NCBI GenBank assembly: GCA_947465645.1
Contig: CANIBQ010000050.1
Coordinates: 1 to 36,844, forward strand
Length of the DNA: 36,844 nt
Reading direction: 5' to 3'
Source of the DNA: Acidobacteriota bacterium
Lineage (GTDB): Bacteria; Acidobacteriota; Vicinamibacteria; Vicinamibacterales; UBA2999
The translations under genes and the position numbers were made by a program. The notes under the pieces were generated by a model. The model was not told where the DNA came from, did no database searches, and saw only the letters and a program-made list of their open reading frames with translations. Of this stretch, positions 7,814 to 19,558 are shown one piece after another (position 1 is the stretch's first letter; each line of letters begins with the position of its first letter).

Positions 7814-9483
7814 TCCATTCCCCTCCGCTCGCGCATTGGAATCCTGACGCCCCGCAATTCCGCCGTCGCCAACGCCTCCGGATAGCCGGCGTCGGCGTGC
7901 CGCGCCACGCCTGTTCCCGGGTCGCAGGTGAGCACGCGATCGAGCCGTTCGGCCGCCTCGCGCGTCCCGTCCGCGACAATCACCATGCCGGCATGCAGCG
8001 AGTAGCCGATGCCGACCCCGCCGCCGTGGTGCACCGACACCCAGGTCGCGCCCGCCGACGCGTTGAGCAGCGCGTTGAGCACCGGCCAGTCGGCAATCGC
8101 GTCGCTGCCGTCGCGCATCCGTTCCGTTTCCCGGTTCGGCGACGCCACCGACCCCGCATCGAGATGGTCGCGGCCGATGACGATCGGCGCCTTCACCGCT
8201 CCCGTGGCCACGAGCTCGTTGATCTTCAACCCGAACCGCGCGCGCTCGCCGTAGCCGAGCCAGCAGATCCGCGCGGGCAATCCCTGGAACGCCACGCGTT
8301 CGCGCGCCATGCGAATCCACCGGCAGAGCGGCTCGTCCTCGTGAAACATCTCGAGCGCTGCCTCGTCGGTCACGCGAATGTCGTCGGGATCTCCCGAGAG
8401 CGCGGCCCACCTGAACGGACCCTTGCCCTCACAGAAGAGAGTACGGACATATTCGGGCACGAAGCCGGGAATGTCAAACGCGTTTTCGACCCCGGCGTGT
8501 GTCGCCTGAGCACGAATGTTGTTTCCGTAGTCGAAGGTGACCGCACCGCGCGCTTTCAATGCCAACATCGCTTCCACCTGCCGTGCCATCGACGTCATCG
8601 ATCGTTCGATGTAACTCTGCGGATGCTGCTGGCGTAGCACCAACGCATCAGCAAGCGACATGCCGTGCGGCACGTAGCCGTTGAGCGCGTCGTGCGCCGA
8701 TGTCTGATCAGTCAGTATGTCGGGAACCACGCCACGGTGCAGGATTTCCGTCAGTGCGTCTGCCGCATTGGCTTCAAGCGCAATCGATCGCGCGACGCGC
8801 GCGCGACGCCAGCCTTCAATTGTGTCGAGGGCCTGGTCCAGGCTTGTCGTCGCCTCGTCGAGATACCGGGTCGCGAGCCGCCGTGCGATCCGCGCCGGGT
8901 CCACCTCGATGATCAGCGCGGCCGCCCCGTTCATCGTCGCGGCGAGCGGCTGCGCGCCGCCCATGCCGCCGAGCCCGGCCGAGACCACGACGCGCCCGCT
9001 GAGGCTGCCGCCGAAATGGCGGCGTGCGGCGGCGGCGAACGTCTCGTAGGTGCCCTGCAGAATCCCCTGCGTGCCGATGTACATCCAGCTGCCGGCCGTC
9101 ATCTGCCCGTACATCGTCAGCCCGCGATCCTCGAGATCCCGGAAGTGCTCCCAGGTCGCCCAGGCGGGCACGAGCAGCGAGTTGGCGATCAGCACGCGCG
9201 GCGCGCCCGCGTGCGTGCGGAAGACGCCCACCGGCTTGCCCGACTGCACCAGCAGCGTTTCGTCGTGCTCGAGCCGCTGCAGCGACGAGACGATCGCGTC
9301 GTACGCCTCCCAGTTGCGCGCCGCCTTGCCGGATCCGCCGTAGACCACCAGGTCGTCCGGGCGCTCCGCAACGTCGGGATCCAGGTTGTTCATCAACATG
9401 CGCAGCGCGGCCTCCTGCGGCCAGCCCTTGCACGACAGTGCCAGGCCGCGAGGTGCACGGATGATGCGCGTACCAATCGTCAT
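7810..9483 (-). CDS. hutU: Urocanate hydratase (urocanase)
   Basis: The 557-residue protein matches urocanase, which hydrates urocanate to imidazolonepropionate in the second step of histidine degradation, using tightly bound NAD+ as an electrophile. Visible markers are the start [33 protein letters not shown], the NAD-binding [23 protein letters not shown] and the C-terminal [11 protein letters not shown]. Length is normal. The ATG at 9483 starts at the usual family position. It follows hutH on the same strand by 88 bp and overlaps the next gene (ATPase) by 4 bp. The gap upstream contains its own likely promoter. hutI and later pathway genes are not in the window. Confidence 0.97.
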   Translation of the reverse strand: MTIGTRIIRAPRGLALSCKGWPQEAALRMLMNNLDPDVAERPDDLVVYGGSGKAARNWEAYDAIVSSLQRLEHDETLLVQSGKPVGVFRTHAGAPRVLIANSLLVPAWATWEHFRDLEDRGLTMYGQMTAGSWMYIGTQGILQGTYETFAAAARRHFGGSLSGRVVVSAGLGGMGGAQPLAATMNGAAALIIEVDPARIARRLATRYLDEATTSLDQALDTIEGWRRARVARSIALEANAADALTEILHRGVVPDILTDQTSAHDALNGYVPHGMSLADALVLRQQHPQSYIERSMTSMARQVEAMLALKARGAVTFDYGNNIRAQATHAGVENAFDIPGFVPEYVRTLFCEGKGPFRWAALSGDPDDIRVTDEAALEMFHEDEPLCRWIRMARERVAFQGLPARICWLGYGERARFGLKINELVATGAVKAPIVIGRDHLDAGSVASPNRETERMRDGSDAIADWPVLNALLNASAGATWVSVHHGGGVGIGYSLHAGMVIVADGTREAAERLDRVLTCDPGTGVARHADAGYPEALATAELRGVRIPMRERRGME

Positions 9484-9486
9484 ACG

Positions 9487-9510
9487 GTGAAAAAAGCGGA
9501 GGGGGGTCCG
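9487..9510 (-). terminator. Small hairpin with T-tract just before hutU (possible attenuator)
   Basis: On the minus strand GCGGA-CCCCCC-TCCGC is followed directly by TTTTTT, a few bases ahead of the hutU ATG. The 5-bp GC-rich stem plus T run has terminator form, but the stem is short. Because it lies downstream of the predicted promoter at 9524-9552 and before the start codon, it could act as a leader attenuator or could be fortuitous. Confidence 0.35.
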
Positions 9511-9523
9511 CCGGGAAGATCAG

Positions 9524-9552
9524 AAGGTAAGAAGCGGGCGAGATGTTGTCAA
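9524..9552 (-). promoter_or_regulatory. Sigma-70-type promoter for hutU
   Basis: The minus strand has a perfect -35 TTGACA (9547-9552), a 17-bp spacer and a -10 candidate TACCTT (9524-9529). An A/T-rich tract precedes the -35. It points toward hutU, giving a leader of roughly 30-40 nt. The -10 matches the consensus at only three positions. Confidence 0.5.
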
Positions 9553-9571
9553 TCGATTTTCAAAAAAAGTT

Positions 9572-11092
9572 TCAGTTGACTTTCATCCCGCACGCGCGTT
9601 CGAGCGCTCCCGATGCGATCAGCTCGGTGATCACCGCGAGATCGGGCGACGTGGGACGATCGTGTTCGAGCTCCGGCACACGCGCGCGAATGAAATCATG
9701 GACGCGTGCGAGCGGCGGAGAGGAGGCGAGCGGCTTCAACAGATCGATCGCCTGCGACGCGCAGAGCAGTTCGACCGCGAGCACCTGGCGCGCGCGCTCG
9801 AGCGCGGCCGCGGCCTTCAGCCCGGCGCCCATGCTCATGCTGACGTGATCTTCCTTCCCGGCCGAGGTCGGGATGGTGTCGACGCTGGCGGGATGCGCGA
9901 GCGTCTTGAGCTCCGACGTCAGCGCCGCGGCGGTGACCTGCGCCATCATCAGGCCCGACTCGAGGCCGCCGTGCCTGGTCAGGAACGCGGGGAGCCCGCT
10001 CAGCGCCGGGTTGACGAGACGCTCGCATCTTCGCTCGCTGATCGTGGCGATGTGAGCCAGCGCGACGCAGATCAGATCGCAGGCGATCGCCACCGGCGCG
10101 CCGTGGAAGTTCCCGCCCGACAGGATCTCGCGCGCGTCGGCGAAGACCATCGGGTTGTCGGTCGCCGCGTTCGCCTCGGTGTCGAAGACCCGCGCCGCGA
10201 ACCCGAACGCGTCGCGCGCGGCGCCGTGCACCTGGGGCGCGCAGCGCATCGAGTAGGCGTCCTGGACGCGCCCGCAGTTGGCGTGCGCGGCGTTGATGCC
10301 GCTGCCGTCGAGCAACGCGCGCAGGTTCGCCGCCGAGGCCGACTGGCCGGCGAAGCCGCGCGCCGCGTGGATCCGCGCGTCGAACGGGTGGCTCGACCCC
10401 TGGAGGCCGTCGATGCTGAGCGCCGCCGCGATGTCGGCCGCGCGGGCGAGCCGCTCGCACCCGTCCAGCGTCAGGCCAAGCAGCGCCGTCGACATCTGGG
10501 TGCCGTTGATCAGCGCGAGCCCTTCCTTCGGTGCCAGGGTCGCCGGCGCCAGGCCGGCCCGCGCGAGCGCGTCCGCCCCCCGCTCGCGGGTCGCCTGCCC
10601 GTGGGTCCACGCCTCGCCTTCGCCGATCAGCACCAGCGCGAGGTGCGCGAGCGGCGCCAGGTCTCCGCTGGCGCCGACCGATCCGCGCGACGGGACGACC
10701 GGATGCACGCGCCGGTTCAGGAGCGCGATCAGCAGTTCCAGCGTCTCGACCCGGATGCCCGAGAATCCCTTGGCCAGGACGTTGGCGCGCAGCGCCATGG
10801 CCGCGCGGACCACCCGCTCGGGCAGCGGTTCGCCGACGCCCGCGGCGTGGCTGCGCAGCAGGTTGACCTGGAGCTGGCCGAGCGAATCGGCGGGAATCTT
10901 GACCTCGGCAAAGCTGCCGAACCCCGTGTTGATGCCGTAGGTCGGCGCATCGTGCTGCGCGAACTCGTCCACCACCCGCCGCGCGGCGGCCACCTGCGCA
11001 CGCGCCCCGGGTGTCAGTCCTGCTTCCGAGAAGTCGTCGGCAATCGACACCAGTTGCCCGAGGGTGAGTGAATGACCGTCGAGTTCAATCAT
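9572..11092 (-). CDS. hutH: Histidine ammonia-lyase (histidase)
   Basis: The 506-residue enzyme removes ammonia from L-histidine to give urocanate, the first step of histidine use. The MIO prosthetic group forms autocatalytically from A141-S142-G143 in the visible motif GSVGASGDLAPL. Other family signatures are TYGINTGFG (conserved tyrosine Y52), GLALINGTQ, QDAYSMRCAPQ and the TDNPMVF loop. The ATG at 11092 is chosen over an upstream in-frame TTG/GTG because it puts the conserved start (LDGHSLTLGQL) at the N-terminus. It is the first gene of a minus-strand hutH-hutU-ATPase set. Confidence 0.97.
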   Translation of the reverse strand: MIELDGHSLTLGQLVSIADDFSEAGLTPGARAQVAAARRVVDEFAQHDAPTYGINTGFGSFAEVKIPADSLGQLQVNLLRSHAAGVGEPLPERVVRAAMALRANVLAKGFSGIRVETLELLIALLNRRVHPVVPSRGSVGASGDLAPLAHLALVLIGEGEAWTHGQATRERGADALARAGLAPATLAPKEGLALINGTQMSTALLGLTLDGCERLARAADIAAALSIDGLQGSSHPFDARIHAARGFAGQSASAANLRALLDGSGINAAHANCGRVQDAYSMRCAPQVHGAARDAFGFAARVFDTEANAATDNPMVFADAREILSGGNFHGAPVAIACDLICVALAHIATISERRCERLVNPALSGLPAFLTRHGGLESGLMMAQVTAAALTSELKTLAHPASVDTIPTSAGKEDHVSMSMGAGLKAAAALERARQVLAVELLCASQAIDLLKPLASSPPLARVHDFIRARVPELEHDRPTSPDLAVITELIASGALERACGMKVN

Positions 11093-11102
11093 GGGCGAAA
11101 GC

Positions 11103-12547
<1,445 letters not shown>

Positions 12548-12571
12548 GTCAAAGGTTAAAGGTCAAAGGAC

Positions 12572-13246
12572 CTACTTCTTGTGGCTCTCGATAAAGCGCC
12601 CGACCATGGTCTGGTCGGCGTCAAAGAACTCGATGCCCGCGCGGTAGCGCGGCGCGCCTCCCTTGGGGATCTCGAACGACGCCCACGCCACCGCACCGCC
12701 GAAGCGAATCGGCCGGTTCGAATCCGGCAGCGACACCCGTAGGCGCTGGTTCGGTTTCAGGATGGTGGGGGAGACCACGTGCGCGCCCACCAGCGACAGG
12801 TCCACCAGCGTCGCGGGATTGCCGTCGATGGTGACCTCGACGCCGTCGGCGATCCGGAACCGCGGCGCGCGTCGCGTTCCGCGCTGATCGAGCGGCGCTG
12901 CGGCCGCGGGAGGTGGCAGCGGTGGCGGCTCCGCGACGGCCGCCGGCGCCGCCGCTTCGCCAGGCCGGCGCTGTGAGACCCGCGAGTAGGCGCTGTCGTG
13001 CGCCACGATCCGAATCTCGCACCCGCTCAGCGCCGGGTCAGCCTTGATGCGGTTGATCAGCGCCGCTCCGCGGGACGTGGCCGCGAACAACCGCTCCAGC
13101 GCGACCACCGTCGGCTTCTGCCGGGTGATCACCTCGAGCGCGCGCAGCGCCTCCGCATCCGAAAACACCTGGGCGCCGTCGAGGTCGTCTCGTTCCTTGA
13201 GCGCGGGCAGGTGTTCTGGAGAGGCGATCAGGACCGTCGCGGACAC
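12572..13246 (-). CDS. PilZ-domain protein with receiver-like N-terminal region
   Basis: The 224-residue product has an N-terminal part (about 1-90) resembling a degenerate response-regulator receiver: VLIASPEHLPALKERDD, then TVVALERLF and GCEIRIVAHDS. An Ala/Pro-rich linker follows (about 98-118), then a PilZ domain (about 120-222). The PilZ c-di-GMP motif is visible as RGTRRAPRF (RxxxR-type) followed by DLSLVGAHV (D/NxSxxG). Such proteins sense cyclic-di-GMP, often in motility or surface polysaccharide control. The usual phospho-accepting Asp is not evident, so the first domain may be only structural. The start codon is assigned at 13246. Its regulatory partner is unknown. Confidence 0.82.
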   Translation of the reverse strand: MSATVLIASPEHLPALKERDDLDGAQVFSDAEALRALEVITRQKPTVVALERLFAATSRGAALINRIKADPALSGCEIRIVAHDSAYSRVSQRRPGEAAAPAAVAEPPPLPPPAAAAPLDQRGTRRAPRFRIADGVEVTIDGNPATLVDLSLVGAHVVSPTILKPNQRLRVSLPDSNRPIRFGGAVAWASFEIPKGGAPRYRAGIEFFDADQTMVGRFIESHKK

Positions 13247-13291
13247 AGTTTGTCAGTCTAACTCAAAAAACACGCCTCAAAGTTGACCACA

Positions 13292-14050
13292 ATGGGTCTG
13301 GTGGAATCGCTCGCGGTACGCTGCGCCTCGCTGACAAAACGGTATGGCGACGTCGTCGCGGTAGACGGCCTCTCCCTCGACGTGTTTCGCGGCGAGTGCT
13401 TCGGCCTGCTCGGTCCCAACGGCGCGGGGAAGACAACGACCATCGAGATCCTCGAGGGATTGCTGACCCCCGACGCGGGCGATGTCGACGTCCTCGGGCT
13501 GCGATGGGGAGTGGACGACCGGGAGCTGCGCCAGCGTCTCGGCATCCAGCTGCAGGAAACCCAGCTTGCCGAGAAGCTCACCGTCGAAGAGACGTTGCGC
13601 CTCTTCCGATCCTTCTATCACGCGGGCCGGACCATCGACGAGCTGCTGCAGATGGTCGAGCTCGAAGGGAAGCGCCGCAGCTGGGTTGGCAAGCTGTCGG
13701 GCGGCCAGAAGCAGCGGCTCGCGGTCGCGTGCGCGCTCGCCGGCGACCCGGACCTGCTCTTCCTCGACGAGCCGACCACCGGGCTCGACCCGCACTCGCG
13801 GCGCCAGTTGTGGGGCGTGCTCGGGGACTTCCGTACGCGGGGCGGCACCATCCTGATGACCACCCATTACATGGACGAAGCGGAAACGCTGTGCGACCGC
13901 GTGGCGATCGTGGACCACGGCCACGTGATTGCGCTCGGGACCCCGAAGGATCTCATCGGATCGCTCGGCGCACCCAGGGTGGTCGTGCACCAGGGCACGC
14001 TCGAGGACGTGTTCATGGCCAAGACCGGACGGCACCTCCGTGAGGAGTAG
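13292..14050 (+). CDS. ABC transporter ATP-binding subunit
   Basis: A 252-residue ABC ATPase with every core motif: Walker A GPNGAGKTT (residues 41-49), a Q-loop in the LGIQLQET region, signature LSGGQKQR, Walker B LLFLDEPTTGLD, and the switch histidine in TTHYMDEAE. The layout matches the DrrA/CcmA-like subfamily that energises ABC-2 type exporters. The ATG at 13292 is preferred over a TTG nine bases upstream. The downstream permease follows within about 10 bp or overlaps slightly, so the two genes form one exporter operon. The substrate is unknown; the family includes drug, polysaccharide and lipid exporters. Confidence 0.94.
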   Translation: MGLVESLAVRCASLTKRYGDVVAVDGLSLDVFRGECFGLLGPNGAGKTTTIEILEGLLTPDAGDVDVLGLRWGVDDRELRQRLGIQLQETQLAEKLTVEETLRLFRSFYHAGRTIDELLQMVELEGKRRSWVGKLSGGQKQRLAVACALAGDPDLLFLDEPTTGLDPHSRRQLWGVLGDFRTRGGTILMTTHYMDEAETLCDRVAIVDHGHVIALGTPKDLIGSLGAPRVVVHQGTLEDVFMAKTGRHLREE

Positions 14051-14060
14051 GCCGGGTCCC

Positions 14061-15113
14061 GTGGACCCGGCGAACCGGGGAGTCACGCACAGTCCGTTGC
14101 TCGAGCTCACCCTCGCGCGGCTTCGCGAGTTCGTGCGCGAGCCCGAGGCCCTCTTCTGGGCGTTCGTCTTTCCGATCGTCATGTCGGTCGCGCTGGCCAT
14201 CGCATTTCCCGGGGGCCGCGTTCGCCCGGTCATCGTCGGTCTCGAACCGGGGCCGCAGATCGACGCCGTCCGCGACACGCTGCGCGCCACGCCCGACGTG
14301 AGGGTTCGCGAGCTCTCGCGCGAGGAGCAGGAGCGCGCCCTGCGCGAAGGGGAAGTACACCTCGTCGTCGTTCCCACCGACCCCCCGGCCTACCGGTTCG
14401 ATCCAGCGCGCGACGAGAGCCGGATCGCGCGCCTCGTGATCGACGATGCGCTGAAGCGGGGGGCGGGGAGGGAAGATCCGTGGCGCGCGCGCGAGGAACC
14501 GGTGCAGGTTGCGGGTTCGCGCTATATCGACTGGCTGATCCCGGGCATCCTCGGGATGAACATCATGGGCACCGGGATGTGGGGGATCGGGTTTTCGATC
14601 GTCCAGAGCCGGATGCGCAAGCTGCTGAAGCGCCTGGTCGCGAGCCCGATGCGGCGGTGGGAGTACCTGCTCGCGCAGACGCTCGCGCGCCTCGTCTTCC
14701 TCGGGCCCGAGATCCTCGTGCCACTGGGTTTCGGCGCGCTGGCGCTGGGGATGCCCATTCGAGGCTCCTACGGTGCAATCGTGGTCGTCTCGCTCGTCGG
14801 GGCGCTCGCGTTCACCGGCATCGGCTTGCTCGCCGCGAGCCGGGCCAGGACCTTCGAGGCGATCTCTGGAATCCTCAACATGTGCATGCTGCCAATGTGG
14901 GTATTGAGCGGGGTGTTCTTCTCGGCGGCCAATTTTCCCGAAATGGTCCAGCCTTTTATCCAAGCTTTACCATTGACCGCCCTGATCGATGCCCTCAGGG
15001 CGGTGATCCTGGAAGGAGCGGGGGTCCGCGAGGTCTCCGGCGAGCTGGCGCTTCTGAGCGCCTGGGCCGTATTTCCCTTTGTAATCGCCGTAAAGACCTT
15101 TCGCTGGCGTTAA
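14061..15113 (+). CDS. ABC-2 type exporter permease
   Basis: The product of about 350 residues has an N-terminal membrane segment (ALFWAFVFPIVMSVALAIAF), a large polar loop of about 130 residues rich in Arg/Glu/Asp, and then a cluster of about five membrane segments. The ABC-2 signature regions are LVASPMRRWEYLLAQTLAR and the PMWVLSGVFFSAANFPE segment near the end. It partners with the ATPase just upstream. Start choice is uncertain: GTG at 14061 is used, while GTG at 14040 would overlap the ATPase gene by 11 bp. The large loop after the first segment is typical of this family. Confidence 0.88.
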   Translation: MDPANRGVTHSPLLELTLARLREFVREPEALFWAFVFPIVMSVALAIAFPGGRVRPVIVGLEPGPQIDAVRDTLRATPDVRVRELSREEQERALREGEVHLVVVPTDPPAYRFDPARDESRIARLVIDDALKRGAGREDPWRAREEPVQVAGSRYIDWLIPGILGMNIMGTGMWGIGFSIVQSRMRKLLKRLVASPMRRWEYLLAQTLARLVFLGPEILVPLGFGALALGMPIRGSYGAIVVVSLVGALAFTGIGLLAASRARTFEAISGILNMCMLPMWVLSGVFFSAANFPEMVQPFIQALPLTALIDALRAVILEGAGVREVSGELALLSAWAVFPFVIAVKTFRWR

Positions 15114-15165
15114 GTTTCCAGCCCGGCCATTGCTGGCCTTCTGCTTGCAGCTGGACAGCTGCAGG

Positions 15166-15768
15166 ATGGAAACCACAGCTATTCACCGGGCGATCGAGGG
15201 GCAGGCGGCCAATCATGGCGACGCGGTCGCACTCGCCGACGCCTTCCAGTCGATGACCTACCGTGAGCTCAACCAGCGCGCCAATGGCGTGGCCCGCTGC
15301 CTGGTCGCCCACGGGTTCGGCCGCGGAGCGGTTGCCATCGTCAACCTGCCACGCTCGATGAATCTTGCGGTCGCGTGTCTCGGCGTGCTGAAGGCCGGGG
15401 GCGCCTATACGTGGATGGAACTCGACGCCACGTGGCCCCGTGGCATCTCGATCCAAATCGATCAGACGCACCGTGAGACTCGATTCCTCGCCGTGGACAT
15501 CACGCGCGCACTGACCGAACCGCCTCAGTCCGGACCGAACCTTCCGATCCTGACGCGCGGCAGCGATGTCGCCTGCGTGATCACTGGTAAGAGCGAACTG
15601 CCCGTGCTGGTGCCGCACGAAACGGTGACCTCGTTGACGTCCGGACCGGTCCCGTCACGCCCCGCGTGGCAGGATCAGGCCGGTGCCCTGGATTTATGGG
15701 TGGGATTGATGGCGGGCGGCACGGTGCTCGTCACGCCCGAACGCCAGCTGTCGATGACCGCGGCCTAG
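15166..15768 (+). CDS. Stand-alone N-terminal half of an AMP-binding (adenylation) domain, degenerate
   Basis: The 200-residue protein starts like an NRPS-type adenylation domain: HGDAVALADAFQSMTYREL, RANGVARCLVAHGF and LKAGGAYTWMELDATWP, which is the A2 core motif. At the position of the A3 phosphate-binding loop (normally SGTTGxPKG) it reads CVITGKSELPVLVPHETV, lacking the Ser/Thr/Gly run. It then continues through a region like A4 (ALDLWVGLMAGGTVLVTPE) and stops, missing about the last 300 residues with the A5-A10 motifs. It therefore cannot adenylate as it stands. The frame is open and no remainder follows. It could be a decayed gene or a recruited small protein. The ATG at 15166 is the first inside the conserved region. 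Confidence 0.75.
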   Translation: METTAIHRAIEGQAANHGDAVALADAFQSMTYRELNQRANGVARCLVAHGFGRGAVAIVNLPRSMNLAVACLGVLKAGGAYTWMELDATWPRGISIQIDQTHRETRFLAVDITRALTEPPQSGPNLPILTRGSDVACVITGKSELPVLVPHETVTSLTSGPVPSRPAWQDQAGALDLWVGLMAGGTVLVTPERQLSMTAA

Positions 15769-15787
15769 CCGCGCCAGTCCCACCTTG

Positions 15788-15804
15788 CCCGCGTCATGCG
15801 CGGG
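15788..15804. terminator. Hairpin in the convergent gap between half-adenylation gene and GAF gene
   Basis: CCCGCG-TCATG-CGCGGG forms a perfect 6-bp GC stem with a 5-nt loop. There is no T-run on either side, so it is a weak bidirectional terminator candidate only. Confidence 0.3.
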
Positions 15805-15829
15805 GGCGCTCGGGCCGGCAGGACCCGCC

Positions 15830-16420
15830 TTACGCGCGGGCACGGAGTCGGGCGGGGAGAATCCGGCGCCGCGCGAGGAACACGGGCGTCGCACGGGGCG
15901 TGGTCAGCAGCTCGCGATCGATCGCGAAGCCGATCTGCAGCGCGATGTGCTCGGCGACCGGCACGTCGTCGCGGCTGTACTGCCGCTTGGATTCAGCGTA
16001 GGCGAGCGCGAGCGCTCCGAGCACGCGATCCCGGCCGTGGATTGGCACGACCAGAGCCGAGTGGGCGCCCAGCCGGCGATGCAGCTCGAACACCGGCGCC
16101 GCCGACGGGTCGCCCGGAGTCTCTTCCCGGCGGATTCGCTTGCGCAGCGCCGGGCGGCCTATCCGCACGACCTGCGCGACGGTGCTGTCGCGGTCATTTC
16201 GCCGGAGCTTGTAGATCCGGTTCAGGGTGCGAAGCAGGCGCGCGCCGGCAGCGGTGGTGTGAGCCGAAGCGCCGCAGCGCAGTGCGTCGTGGTCGACCAG
16301 GTAGACGAGACCAAAGTCGGCAAGGCCGGGAACACAGGCGCGAATCGCCTGCCCCAGAAACTGCGGATGCTGTTTCAAGGAGGCGACGAAGCGCGATGCG
16401 TCCGCTAACAGCAGATTCAT
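15830..16420 (-). CDS. GAF-domain protein
   Basis: The 196-residue protein has a GAF-like domain over most of its length: an N-terminal helix (DASRFVASLKQHPQFLGQAI), a core strand ADFGLVYLVDHDALRC, and the closing HSALVVPIHGRDRVLGALAL segment with a following helix ending IGFAIDRELL. GAF domains bind small ligands such as cyclic nucleotides or chromophores. No effector domain is attached, so it is a stand-alone sensor or adaptor. It lies 22 bp downstream of the sigma factor gene on the same strand and may be co-transcribed. The ligand cannot be predicted. Confidence 0.8.
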   Translation of the reverse strand: MNLLLADASRFVASLKQHPQFLGQAIRACVPGLADFGLVYLVDHDALRCGASAHTTAAGARLLRTLNRIYKLRRNDRDSTVAQVVRIGRPALRKRIRREETPGDPSAAPVFELHRRLGAHSALVVPIHGRDRVLGALALAYAESKRQYSRDDVPVAEHIALQIGFAIDRELLTTPRATPVFLARRRILPARLRARA

Positions 16421-16442
16421 GGCGTCACACCTTCGCTGAACG

Positions 16443-18095
<1,653 letters not shown>

Positions 18096-18212
18096 GAATG
18101 TCTGCTCAGGCTATTTGCAAGGCTGTTGCCCGTGCGGGGTAAACTGGGCTGTTGGCGCGGCGACCGGTGTTCTGGCACTATTAGCGCGCTTAGACGATTC
18201 GAAGGAGAAATC

Positions 18213-18902
18213 ATGCGCCTTATACGACTGATTCCGGTCGCGTTCCTCTTGTCCGTGGCGGCGCCGGTGTCCGCGCAGGAGTGGATCGAGTACTCCAATC
18301 CCACCGATCTGTTTACCATCGTGTTTCCCAGCCAGCCCACCGTGACGGAGATCAAGTGGCCGTCCGAGTACAGCGCCGTGTTCCCGGGCCGGGTTTATTC
18401 GGCTCAGAACGGGGCAAGCAAGTACACCGTGACGGTGATTGATTACAGAGAGTCCGAGAAGATTCACTCAGCGATTCCCAAACATGAATCGTTTCAGGAC
18501 CCCCGGTACTGGCAGATCGACATCCAGGCGTCGATCCAGTACGCGGCCACGAAGTTGTTCCGGAACCGGCCGGGCGCGAAGGTCACGTATGACGCGTGGC
18601 ACTATATCGACCTGGTCGAGGGGCATCAGCTGCAGGTCACCAACCCCGATCAATCCCGCTCGTTCGTGGGCATTTACCTCCACGAGAACCGCCTGTATAT
18701 CGTCGAGGGGACCGTGCCTCCGGGATACCCGGAACCCGGGATGTTCCAGCAGAACCTCGGGTTCATGGACGCCAAGGGCGGCCGTGTCCGTTACGACGAG
18801 ATCTACTCGAACCGCCTTCCGCCGCTGGTTCCGCGCGGCGGCGGTGCGGGCCGCGGCGGCGGTGGCCGGGGCGCCGGCGCTGGTCGTGGCGGCGCACAGT
18901 AA
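18213..18902 (+). CDS. Secreted protein of unknown function with Gly/Arg-rich tail
   Basis: The 229-residue product begins with a clear signal peptide (MRLIRLIPVAFLLSVAAPVSAQ). The mature part starts EWIEYSNPTDLFTIVFPSQP, a pattern common in short exported proteins of this group. It has no recognised catalytic motif. The C-terminus is a low-complexity Gly/Arg tail (GGGAGRGGGGRGAGAGRGG) of about 25 residues, typical of RNA- or polyanion-binding tails. The ATG at 18213 has a good ribosome-binding site (GAAGGAGAAATC). It is divergent from rpoD across about 118 bp and ends just before a strong hairpin terminator. Its function is unknown. Confidence 0.8.
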   Translation: MRLIRLIPVAFLLSVAAPVSAQEWIEYSNPTDLFTIVFPSQPTVTEIKWPSEYSAVFPGRVYSAQNGASKYTVTVIDYRESEKIHSAIPKHESFQDPRYWQIDIQASIQYAATKLFRNRPGAKVTYDAWHYIDLVEGHQLQVTNPDQSRSFVGIYLHENRLYIVEGTVPPGYPEPGMFQQNLGFMDAKGGRVRYDEIYSNRLPPLVPRGGGAGRGGGGRGAGAGRGGAQ

Positions 18903-18926
18903 GTAGCGCCGCGCGCAGGGATGGAC

Positions 18927-18960
18927 GGGCCGGGTTTCCCTCGAGGGAACCCGGCCCTTT
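18927..18960 (+). terminator. Intrinsic terminator after the Gly/Arg-tailed gene
   Basis: GGGCCGGGTTTCCC (18927-18940), loop TCGA, then GGGAACCCGGCCC (18945-18957) pair as a 13-bp stem with one bulged T, followed by TTTCTGTTT. This is a canonical rho-independent terminator shape for the gene ending at 18902. Confidence 0.85.
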
Positions 18961-19140
18961 CTGTTTCGGCGGATCACCCCGCCTCATTCCAGAGCGGGTA
19001 CGATGCGTGGGTGACTGCTCCCGTCCGCATGAAGCGTTGGGACTGGCAAAGGCTGCGGAAGCTCGAGCGCAAGGAGATCACGTGGCTGCTTGCACGTCAC
19101 GTTGAATTTCGGCCGGCGAGCCGATATAGTCCCGGCCATC

Positions 19141-19539
19141 ATGAAAATCATCGGGGCCAGTGCTTTGGCGGCCGTCACCCTGGTCATCTGGACCGCGCCG
19201 ATCCTCGGGCATCATTCCTTCGCGACCCAGTACGACGCCAACAAGCCGGTTGAGATGAAGGGTGCCGTCACCAAGGTCGAGTGGACCAACCCGCACGCGC
19301 GTTTCTACATCGACGTGAAGAACGCGCAGGGCCAGGTCGAGAACTGGAACTTCGAGATGGCCAGCCCGAACGTCCTCGCGCGCAACGGGTGGAAGCGCAC
19401 CACGCTCAAGATTGGCGATCAGATCACGGTGGCCGGCTACCTCGCCAGGTCCGCCGACAGGATGGCGATTGCCGGCGCGCTCACCGATGCCAGCGGCAAG
19501 CCGCTCTTTGCATCGTCCGCCACCGATTTGGCTCGATAG
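19141..19539 (+). CDS. Exported DUF6152-like small protein (copy 1)
   Basis: The 132-residue protein has a signal peptide ending in the WTAPILG region, then GHHSFATQYDANKPVEMKG, VTKVEWTNPHARFYIDVKN and MASPNVLARNGWKRTTLKIGD. This is the DUF6152 pattern, common in Acidobacteria and found as small periplasmic proteins resembling an OB-fold. The role is not known. It is followed 20 bp downstream by a PDxTGxW exported protein, probably in one operon. The ATG at 19141 fixes the signal peptide. A close relative lies at 22572-22967. Confidence 0.85.
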   Translation: MKIIGASALAAVTLVIWTAPILGHHSFATQYDANKPVEMKGAVTKVEWTNPHARFYIDVKNAQGQVENWNFEMASPNVLARNGWKRTTLKIGDQITVAGYLARSADRMAIAGALTDASGKPLFASSATDLAR

Positions 19540-19558
19540 AAAGACAAGGAGATCCGCC

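Noticed and set aside
7814..8410. N-terminal extension of the ATPase into hutU
   Set aside because: The added residues are Arg/Gly-rich read-through of hutU in another frame; the ATG at 7813 with the ATGA overlap is a better start.
9662..11071. 469-residue plus-strand frame
   Set aside because: Antisense to hutH, which has all histidase motifs; composition is Arg/Gln/Glu-rich and no domain is visible.
13283..13291. TTG start for the ABC ATPase
   Set aside because: An ATG nine bases downstream is sufficient and lies closer to the conserved start of the domain.
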